Shown here: positions 1 to 6,439 of the stretch, piece by piece
Position numbering within the stretch: the first letter of the stretch is position 1
Layout of the letters: each line of letters opens with the position of its first letter
Source: an uncultured Porphyromonadaceae bacterium
Lineage (GTDB): Bacteria; Bacteroidota; Bacteroidia; Bacteroidales; Muribaculaceae
DNA length: 40,912 nucleotides
Reading direction: 5' to 3'
NCBI GenBank assembly: GCA_947177185.1
Contig: CAMWTJ010000012.1
Location: 1-40,912 of the forward strand
Translations under genes and position numbers: made by a program
Notes under the pieces: model-generated
Told to the model about the DNA's origin: nothing
Databases searched by the model: none
Seen by the model: only the letters and a program-made list of their open reading frames with translations

Positions 1-48
1 ATTGCCTTGAAGTTTCATCAGGTCGTTTTGAAATTTTTCGGTTCCCAT
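1..48 (-). CDS. N-terminus of a leftward gene, possibly an ECF-type sigma factor (cut by window edge)
   Basis: Reading leftward from an ATG at 48, sixteen codons stay open to the window edge and give MGTEKFQNDLMKLQGN. The phrase FQNDLMKLQ resembles, from memory, the first residues of a widespread Bacteroidetes sigma-70 family factor that begins with a short amphipathic helix. The fragment is far too short to confirm this. A good TTG-N-TAnnTTTG promoter lies upstream in the same orientation, so a real gene starts here. It is divergent from mreB. Confidence 0.4.
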   Translation of the reverse strand, partial: MGTEKFQNDLMKLQGN

Positions 49-110
49 AGCAGTAGGTTTTATATGTTTTTTGTGATGCTTTCTGTGATGGTTTTGTTTC
101 GTTGACGATT

Positions 111-139
111 CAAAATTAGCTAAACGTGGGCAGCTGCAA
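111..139 (-). promoter_or_regulatory. Bacteroidetes-type promoter for the leftward partial gene
   Basis: On the minus strand TTG (137-139) is followed after 18 bases by TAATTTTG (111-118), matching the Bacteroidetes -33/-7 pattern. The expected start of transcription would leave a leader of roughly 55 bases before the ATG at 48. Confidence 0.5.
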
Positions 140-231
140 GAGTTTTAAGGTTAAAATGTGTTAAATTGAGAAAGTGGCATAAATATGCCTCGTAACGCAT
201 TGTAAAACAATGGCATAGAATCGTCCAAAAT

Positions 232-299
232 TGTTTCAAATTTGTTACAATGTATATTTTGTGACATTACGTACATTTGTTTGTAACAATTTTGAAACA
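232..299. repeat. 19-bp inverted repeat with three TTTGTNACA motifs
   Basis: The arms at 232-250 and 281-299 are reverse complements with a single mismatch, separated by 30 bases. Inside the structure TTTGTNACA occurs three times in the same orientation (241-249, 258-266, 280-288). The AT-rich arms and lack of a T tract argue against a terminator. An operator for a dimeric regulator of one or both divergent genes is the simpler inference. Confidence 0.6.
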
Positions 300-464
300 G
301 GAATAATGCCGGCATTTCGGAGCGCAGAACAGCGTGCCTGCGGCCGGATTTCGGGCCGTTATGGCGCGCGGTGTTTCGGTGCGGCAGCCCGCGTGGCAAT
401 GGCTCTTGTGAAGTTTTTTGTGAAATTCACATATTATAATATAGCATGGGGCGAAAAAAATTGC

Positions 465-472
465 TAACTTTG
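465..472 (+). promoter_or_regulatory. Probable -7 box for the mre operon
   Basis: TAACTTTG fits the TAnnTTTG consensus and lies about 70 bases before the mreB start. No clear TTTG is found 19-21 bases upstream, so only the -7 half is supported. Confidence 0.4.
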
Positions 473-540
473 CAGTGACGAATACCGCGTGCTGCGTGTT
501 ATTCAAGCTAACGTGTTATCATTCCAATATTTAAGGTTAA

Positions 541-1560
541 ATGAGATTTTTCTCTCTCACAAAAGAAATAGCAATCGACCTTGGCACAGCCAACACGATT
601 ATCATACATAACGACAAGATAGTGATTAATGAGCCGTCGATAGTGGCTCTTGACACTCGCACCGACAAGCTTATCGCAGTCGGCAACGAGGCTCACCTGA
701 TGGAAGGCAAGGGACACCCCGGCATACGTACGGTGCGCCCGCTGCGCAAGGGTGTGATAGCCGATTTCAACGCCGCCGAGCTGATGATACGCGGCCTGGT
801 GAAGAAGGCCAGCAGCAAGAGCAACTGGTTCTCGCCGTCGCTGCGCATGGTGGTGGGTATTCCCTCCGGCTCCACCGAGGTGGAGATTCGCGCCGTGCGC
901 GACAGCTCCGAACATGCCGACGGCCGCGACGTCTACATGCTTTATGAGCCCATGGCCGCTGCACTCGGTATCGGTCTTGACGTGGAAGCTCCCGAAGGTC
1001 AGATGATAGTGGATATAGGCGGCGGTACCACCGAGATAGCCGTGATTTCGCTTGGCGGCATATGCTCCAACAAGAGCATACCTATCGCCGGCGACGACCT
1101 CACCGAAGACATCAAGAGCCATATGCGCCGCGCGCACAATGTGAAAGTGGGCGACCGCACCGCCGAGCAGATCAAGATGCACGTGGGTTCGGCTCTTACC
1201 GAGCTTGAGAATCCGCCGGAAGACTTCGTGGTGCATGGCCCCAACCTGATGACCGCGCTCCCGATGGAGGTGCCCGTGAGCTATCAGGAGATAAGCCACT
1301 GCATCGAAAAGACCATATCGAAAATCGAGGCCGCCGTGCTCGGCGCTCTCGAGCAGACTCCGCCCGAACTGTATGCCGACATCGTGCGCAACGGTATCTA
1401 TCTGGCCGGCGGCGGCGCGCTGCTGCGAGGCCTCGACAAACGCCTCACCGACAAAATCGGCATCCAGTTCCATGTGGCCGAAGACCCGCTGCTGGCCGTG
1501 GCCCGCGGCACGGGTGTGGCACTGAAGAACATCGACAAGTTCTCGTTCCTCATCCGATAA
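541..1560 (+). CDS. mreB: Rod shape-determining protein MreB
   Basis: MreB is the bacterial actin homologue that polymerises under the inner membrane and guides lateral cell-wall synthesis. The 339-residue product has the normal family length. It shows the first phosphate loop DLGTANT (residues 13-19), the second DIGGGTTE (from residue 158), and the C-terminal LAGGGALLRG adenosine motif. The N-terminal MRFFSLTKEIAIDLG is typical of Bacteroidetes MreB, which supports the ATG at 541. It is the first gene of a tight operon with mreC, mreD, a class B transpeptidase and rodA, the classical elongasome set. Identification is secure. Confidence 0.97.
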   Translation: MRFFSLTKEIAIDLGTANTIIIHNDKIVINEPSIVALDTRTDKLIAVGNEAHLMEGKGHPGIRTVRPLRKGVIADFNAAELMIRGLVKKASSKSNWFSPSLRMVVGIPSGSTEVEIRAVRDSSEHADGRDVYMLYEPMAAALGIGLDVEAPEGQMIVDIGGGTTEIAVISLGGICSNKSIPIAGDDLTEDIKSHMRRAHNVKVGDRTAEQIKMHVGSALTELENPPEDFVVHGPNLMTALPMEVPVSYQEISHCIEKTISKIEAAVLGALEQTPPELYADIVRNGIYLAGGGALLRGLDKRLTDKIGIQFHVAEDPLLAVARGTGVALKNIDKFSFLIR

Positions 1561-1575
1561 GCCTCTGCCGCAGCC

Positions 1576-2448
1576 GTGCATGAACTGTTTGCTTTCTTTG
1601 CGCGCAACAGCAAGTGGCTCGTGTTTGCCATCTATGTGGTGGCGGGCATCATGTTGCTTGCCGGCGGCGACCCGTATCACCGGCATCTGTATCTGACGTC
1701 GGCCAACAGCGTCACGGCGTCGGTGTATGAGTTCAGCAACAACGCCACCGGCTATTTCAACCTGCGCGAGCGCAATGCCGACCTCAACCGGCGCAACGCC
1801 GAACTGCAGAGCGAGGTGCTCGCGCTGCAGGGACGTCTGCAGCGCATCCTTGAAGAAACATCCACCGACACCATGCGGCTCGACAGCGGCGTGGTGCCGT
1901 TCCGCTTCATAGTGGCCGATGTGGTCAACAACAGCATAGCCCGCCCGTACAACTATCTCACCCTGAACAAAGGCACTCTTGACGGCGTGCGCCCCGAGAT
2001 GGGCGTGATTGACGCGTCCGGCGTTGTCGGCATTGTGAGCGTGGTTGGACCGCACAGCGCGCGTGTGATTTCGCTGCTCAACCCCAATTTCCGCCTCTCA
2101 TGCAAATTGCGCGGAAGCGATAATTTCGGTTCGCTCGTATGGGACGGCCGCGATTCCGAAGTGGCCATGCTCGAGGAGCTGCCGCGCCACACGGTGTATC
2201 AGCCGGGCGACACGGTGGTCACGTCGGGCTATTCGGCAGTGTTCCCCGCCGGACTGCCTGTAGGCATTGTGCTCGACGACGACTACAACGACCACGAAAA
2301 TTTCTTTACGCTGAAAGTGCGCCTGCTGAGCGATTTCGCCGCGCTCAACAATGTGCAGATAGTGATGAGCGATTTCAGCGGCGAGTATAAAGCGCTCGAG
2401 GCCGGCGAGGCAGAAGACGAAGAACGCGCCAAAAAAGCTATAAACTGA
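1576..2448 (+). CDS. mreC: Rod shape-determining protein MreC
   Basis: MreC is a membrane-anchored periplasmic scaffold that links MreB to PBP2 and RodA. The 290-residue product has one N-terminal membrane helix (about residues 14-31), then a coiled-coil segment rich in Arg, Asn and Glu (about 58-100), then the beta-rich MreC core with the expected GVVGIVSVVG and PGDTVVTSGYSAVFPAGLPVG segments. The apparent start is GTG at 1576, 15 bases after the mreB stop; no in-frame ATG fits. Its TGA shares one base with the mreD ATG (TGATG), indicating translational coupling. Function comes from family membership and operon position. Confidence 0.95.
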   Translation: MHELFAFFARNSKWLVFAIYVVAGIMLLAGGDPYHRHLYLTSANSVTASVYEFSNNATGYFNLRERNADLNRRNAELQSEVLALQGRLQRILEETSTDTMRLDSGVVPFRFIVADVVNNSIARPYNYLTLNKGTLDGVRPEMGVIDASGVVGIVSVVGPHSARVISLLNPNFRLSCKLRGSDNFGSLVWDGRDSEVAMLEELPRHTVYQPGDTVVTSGYSAVFPAGLPVGIVLDDDYNDHENFFTLKVRLLSDFAALNNVQIVMSDFSGEYKALEAGEAEDEERAKKAIN

Positions 2449-2972
2449 TGAGTAAGACCATTGTCAACGCATTGTTGCTGCTTCTGCTGCTGGTGCCGGC
2501 CCAGGCTGTTATTTTCAACAACCTGGCCCTTTTCAGCGTGGCGCTCCCCATAGTGTTTATATATGTGCTGATATCGCTTCCGATATCGGTGGGTACCAAC
2601 TGGGCCATGACCATAGGTTTCCTTTCGGGGCTCGCGGTGGATATATTTTCCGACACTCCCGGACTCAACGCTTTGTCGTGCACCGTGCTCGCTTTCCTGC
2701 GCAGGCCGCTGCTGCATCTGTATCTGCCGCTCGACGACGAGCTCGGAGCCGTGCCGCTCGGTTTTCGCTCGCTCGGGGCTGAGGTGTATCTCAAATACAT
2801 GCTCACATGCGTGTTTCTGTACTGCACGCTCGTGTTCACCATCGAGGCGTTCGAACTGTTCAACCTTCGGTTGTGGATCATGCGCATAGCCTGCAGCACG
2901 CTGTATACGTTTGCGTTTGTGTACTCATTCGCAAGTTTTGCAAACCGCACCCGTCGTGAGAAAAAACTATAA
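2448..2972 (+). CDS. mreD: Rod shape-determining protein MreD
   Basis: This 174-residue, strongly hydrophobic protein has about five or six predicted membrane segments and sits between mreC and the PBP2 gene, which is the usual place of MreD. MreD is the integral membrane part of the elongasome. Sequence conservation in the family is low, so the call rests on size, topology, segments such as NWAMTIGFLSGLAVDIFSDTPG, and context. The start overlaps the mreC stop by one base. The 3' end overlaps the PBP2 start region by 17 bases. Confidence 0.9.
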   Translation: MSKTIVNALLLLLLLVPAQAVIFNNLALFSVALPIVFIYVLISLPISVGTNWAMTIGFLSGLAVDIFSDTPGLNALSCTVLAFLRRPLLHLYLPLDDELGAVPLGFRSLGAEVYLKYMLTCVFLYCTLVFTIEAFELFNLRLWIMRIACSTLYTFAFVYSFASFANRTRREKKL

Positions 2973-4815
2973 TCTCGAAAAACGCAAATATGTGATAGGC
3001 GGCTTCATAGTACTGATTGCCGTCATATATCTCGTGCGCCTGTTCGACCTGCAGATCAACGACGGCAAGTACAAGCAGCGCGCCGACAGCAATGCTTTTC
3101 TGAAAAAGACGGTGTATCCGTCGCGAGGTCTGATATACGACCGCAACGGCGAGCTCGTGGTGTACAACCAGCCGGCCTACGACGTGATGCTCATACCGCG
3201 CGACGTGCAGCCTTTCGACACGCTCGATTTCTGCCGCACGCTCAATATCACCCCCGACGCTCTGCGCAAACGCTTTGCCGACATGCGCGACAAGCGTCTG
3301 AATCCCGGCTATTCGTCCTACACGCCCCAGCGCCTAATTTCCCAGCTGTCGAGTCAGGACTACGGCCGCCTTCAGGAAAAGCTCTACCGTTTTCCGGGTT
3401 TCTTCATTCAGAAGCGTATTCTGCGCCAGTATAACCACGCCACGGCGGCCAATGTGCTCGGCAACATCCGCGAGGTGAACGCCGACGACGTAAAGCGCGA
3501 CGAGTATTACACCGCCGGCGACTATACCGGCGACCTCGGCGTGGAAAAAAGCTACGAGCCGTATCTGCGCGGCCACAAGGGCGTGGAGATACTCATACGC
3601 GACGCGCGCGGGCGCATACAGGGACGCTATGAGGACGGCGCCCACGATGTGGCGCCGGTGAGCGGACGCGACATACGCCTGAGCCTCGACATACGCCTGC
3701 AGGAGTATGCCGAGTCGCTGATGGTCGGAAAGCGCGGCGCCGTGGTGGCTATAGAGCCGTCGACGGGAGAGATTCTGTGTCTGGTGTCGTCGCCCACCTA
3801 CGACCCCCGTCTGCTGGTCGGGCGCCAGCGCGGCGAGAACTACCGCAAGCTCGTGAACGACGAAACGTGGCCGCTGTTTGACCGCGCGCTGATGGGCGCG
3901 TACCCGCCGGGTTCTACTTTCAAGCCCACGCAGGGGCTTATCCTGCTGCAGGAAGGCATCATAAACCTGCAGACCACGTATCCCTGCTATCACGGCTATA
4001 TCAACGGCGGCCTGCGCGTGGGCTGCCACAGCCACGGCTCGCCCCTGCCGCTGAAGCCGGCGCTGCAGACCTCCTGCAACGCTTTTTTCTGCTGGGGATT
4101 CAAAAACATGATAGACCGCCGCAGCAAATACGGCAGCTCGGCCAACGCGTTCGAGATATGGAAGAAACACCTCGTAAGCATGGGCTACGGATATAAGCTC
4201 GGTGTGGACCTGCCCGGAGAAAGTCGCGGATTTCTGCCCAACGCTAAATTCTACGACAAGTTCTATTCCGAAGGCCATTGGAGCGCCAACACTATCATAT
4301 CCGTGTCCATAGGCCAGGGAGAGATTCTCGCAACACCTCTGCAGATAGCCAATCTGTGTGCCACCATTGCCAACCGCGGGTGGTTCATAACGCCGCATGT
4401 GGTGAAGCAGATTCAGGACACGGTGATGCCCGACGGCATGCTCGACCGCCGCAGGCCCACCATCGACGAGCACTGGTACGCCGACATAGCCGAGGGCATG
4501 CGTATGGCCGTCACAGGCGGCACGTGCCGCCGTGCGGCCCTCAAAGATATAGCCGTGGCAGGCAAAACGGGCACGGCGCAGAATCCGCACGGCAAGGACC
4601 ACTCGGCCTTCATGGGCTTCGCTCCCTACGAGGAGCCGCGGATAGCGGTGGCCGCATATGTGGAGAACGCCGGATTCGGCGCCACGTTCGGCGTGCCCAT
4701 CGGAAGCCTTGTGATGGAGAAATACCTTACCGGCACGATAGCCCCGGAGCGTAAGTATATGGAACAACAAATGCTGAACAGCACCCTGTATTATGCCCCT
4801 GCAAGAAAGAAATAA
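2956..4815 (+). CDS. mrdA: Penicillin-binding protein 2 (elongasome transpeptidase)
   Basis: This is a class B peptidoglycan DD-transpeptidase that cross-links new lateral wall with RodA. I place the start at GTG 2956 (MRKNYNLEKRKYVIGG), because the family begins with a short basic tail before its membrane helix; an upstream ATG at 2911 in the same frame would add an unlikely 15 residues inside mreD. The product is 619 residues. After the membrane anchor comes the PBP dimerisation region (PSRGLIYDRNG), then the transpeptidase domain with all three active-site motifs: STFK (catalytic S320), SCN (373-375) and KTGT (537-540). It overlaps mreD by 17 bases and rodA by 23 bases. Confidence 0.95.
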   Translation: MRKNYNLEKRKYVIGGFIVLIAVIYLVRLFDLQINDGKYKQRADSNAFLKKTVYPSRGLIYDRNGELVVYNQPAYDVMLIPRDVQPFDTLDFCRTLNITPDALRKRFADMRDKRLNPGYSSYTPQRLISQLSSQDYGRLQEKLYRFPGFFIQKRILRQYNHATAANVLGNIREVNADDVKRDEYYTAGDYTGDLGVEKSYEPYLRGHKGVEILIRDARGRIQGRYEDGAHDVAPVSGRDIRLSLDIRLQEYAESLMVGKRGAVVAIEPSTGEILCLVSSPTYDPRLLVGRQRGENYRKLVNDETWPLFDRALMGAYPPGSTFKPTQGLILLQEGIINLQTTYPCYHGYINGGLRVGCHSHGSPLPLKPALQTSCNAFFCWGFKNMIDRRSKYGSSANAFEIWKKHLVSMGYGYKLGVDLPGESRGFLPNAKFYDKFYSEGHWSANTIISVSIGQGEILATPLQIANLCATIANRGWFITPHVVKQIQDTVMPDGMLDRRRPTIDEHWYADIAEGMRMAVTGGTCRRAALKDIAVAGKTGTAQNPHGKDHSAFMGFAPYEEPRIAVAAYVENAGFGATFGVPIGSLVMEKYLTGTIAPERKYMEQQMLNSTLYYAPARKK

Positions 4816-6259
4816 TTTCGCCCTTACGCTGCGCAACGTGGACTGGCTCACCGTGGCCATATATCTGCTCATGGTGGTGGCCGGGGCCATAAGCATATAT
4901 GCCGCGAGCTACGACTTCGACGAAGCCAGCATCTTCTCCTTCGACGAATTCTCAGGTAAGCAGCTGCGCTGGATAGGGCTGTCGCTCGGGCTCGCGCTCG
5001 TGCTGCTGCTGATCGATGCGCGGATGTACGAAACGTACGCCTATCCGATTTATGCCGTGATGCTGGTGGTGCTTGCCGTCACGCCGTTTATAGCGCCTGA
5101 CATCAAAGGCTCCCACTCCTGGATAGTGCTCGGGCCGGTGAGCCTTCAGCCTGCCGAATTCGCCAAGTTTGCCACGGCTCTCGCTTTGGCCAAGCTGTTC
5201 AGCGGCTACCATTTCCTGCTCAATGCGAAGGCGTCGAACTACGTGCGCGCCGTGGCCATAATCATAGTGCCGATAGTGCTGATTCTCGCGCAGAACGAAA
5301 CAGGTTCGGCGCTCACGTTCATGGCTCTGTTCTTTGTGCTGTATCGCGAGGGCATGAGCGGTCTGATACTGTTTGCAGCATTACTGTCGGTGGTGATTTT
5401 CGTGGTCGTGGTCAAGTTTGCCGAATCTACCGTGCTGGGCATGCCATCCGGAGAGTTCGCCGTGTTCATAATAGTAGAGGTGATGGTGGTGGCCATGGCC
5501 GTGGTCTACAACAAACGCTTTGAGGTGGCGCGCAACCTTGTGCTGTGGTTTGCCGGCAGCGGCATCGCCCTGTGGGTGGCCGCCGGCCTGTGCGGCGTTG
5601 AGCTGCCCGGCATGATAGTGATGCTGTCGGTGATAGGAGTGGCAGTGGTGTACACTGTGGTGGAAGCATTGCGCTCGCGCGGACACCGGTTGCTTATAGC
5701 GGCCTTCTCGGCCGTGTATGGCGTGGTGTTCATGTTTTGCGTGCACGCGGCCTTCAATCATCTTCAGCCGCACCAGCAGATGCGCATCAAGGTGGTGCTC
5801 GGCATAGAGCAGGACCTGCGCGGCGCCGGCTACAATGTGAACCAAAGCAAAATAGCCATAGGTTCGGGAGGCCTTCTCGGCAAAGGCTTCCTCAATGGCA
5901 CTCAGACCAAGCTGAAATACGTACCCGAGCAGCACACCGACTTCATATTCTGCACGATAGGCGAGGAAGAGGGCTTTATAGGCTCCCTGGCCGTCACGGT
6001 GCTGTTTTTGGCGCTGATACTCCGCACCATCTCCATAGCCGAGAGGCAGCACAGCGCGTTCTCGCGCGTTTATGCCTATTGCGTGGCCTCCTATTTCATC
6101 TTCCATTTCTGCATAAATATAGGCATGGTGATAGGGCTTTGTCCCGTGATAGGCATCCCGCTGCCGTTTTTCAGCTACGGAGGGTCCTCGCTTTGGGGAT
6201 TCACGATACTGCTGTTCATAATGCTGCGCCTCGATGCCGCCCGACGCGGCCGCCCGTGA
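4793..6259 (+). CDS. rodA: Rod shape-determining protein RodA (SEDS glycosyltransferase)
   Basis: RodA polymerises lipid II into glycan strands and pairs with the PBP2 encoded just upstream. The 488-residue protein has about ten or more membrane segments and the SEDS-family hallmark segments GSHSWIVLGPVSLQPAEFAK, LKYVPEQHTDFIFCTIGEEE and CPVIGIPLPFFSYGGSS. It is longer than the E. coli protein because of extra hydrophobic segments in the middle (about residues 190-300), as is common in Bacteroidetes. The ATG at 4793 overlaps the end of the PBP2 gene by 23 bases. It is the last gene of the mre operon; a terminator follows. Confidence 0.95.
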   Translation: MPLQERNNFALTLRNVDWLTVAIYLLMVVAGAISIYAASYDFDEASIFSFDEFSGKQLRWIGLSLGLALVLLLIDARMYETYAYPIYAVMLVVLAVTPFIAPDIKGSHSWIVLGPVSLQPAEFAKFATALALAKLFSGYHFLLNAKASNYVRAVAIIIVPIVLILAQNETGSALTFMALFFVLYREGMSGLILFAALLSVVIFVVVVKFAESTVLGMPSGEFAVFIIVEVMVVAMAVVYNKRFEVARNLVLWFAGSGIALWVAAGLCGVELPGMIVMLSVIGVAVVYTVVEALRSRGHRLLIAAFSAVYGVVFMFCVHAAFNHLQPHQQMRIKVVLGIEQDLRGAGYNVNQSKIAIGSGGLLGKGFLNGTQTKLKYVPEQHTDFIFCTIGEEEGFIGSLAVTVLFLALILRTISIAERQHSAFSRVYAYCVASYFIFHFCINIGMVIGLCPVIGIPLPFFSYGGSSLWGFTILLFIMLRLDAARRGRP

Positions 6260-6280
6260 GCAGTTCAGGCATCACAACAC

Positions 6281-6321
6281 AAAAACGAGGAAACCGCCAT
6301 GCAGGTTCCTCGTTTTTTTTG
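6281..6321 (+). terminator. Terminator of the mre operon
   Basis: AACGAGGAAACC pairs with GGTTCCTCGTT with a one-base bulge and an eight-base loop, and is followed by a run of T. It begins 21 bases after the rodA stop. Confidence 0.8.
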
Positions 6322-6371
6322 TTTGCAATAAGAGTATTTAAATAGCAAAAAGAAATTTATATTTAATAAAA

Positions 6372-6404
6372 TTTGGATAATTGACAGATTTGTGCTTAAC
6401 TTTG
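6372..6404 (+). promoter_or_regulatory. Promoter of the two-gene secreted protein unit
   Basis: TTTG (6372-6375), a 21-base spacer and TAACTTTG (6397-6404) match the Bacteroidetes sigma-ABfr consensus well. The ATG of the downstream gene is 36 bases after the -7 box. Confidence 0.7.
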
Positions 6405-6439
6405 CGCCGTTAATGACACAATCTTATTTATTCCCCTAA

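Larger units (their letters stand above)
49..540. other. 492-bp divergent intergenic region upstream of mreB
   Basis: No convincing gene is present. The AT-rich left part carries the promoter for the leftward gene and a strong inverted repeat (232-299). A GC-rich block at about 300-415 contains a 12-base perfect palindrome, AATGCCGGCATT (305-316). Short open frames cross this block on both strands, but they have no recognisable similarity and look like chance. The right part holds the presumed mreB -7 box. Confidence 0.6.

Noticed and set aside
231-467. 78-codon frame upstream of mreB
   Set aside because: Starts inside the inverted repeat and has no similarity or ribosome-binding context.
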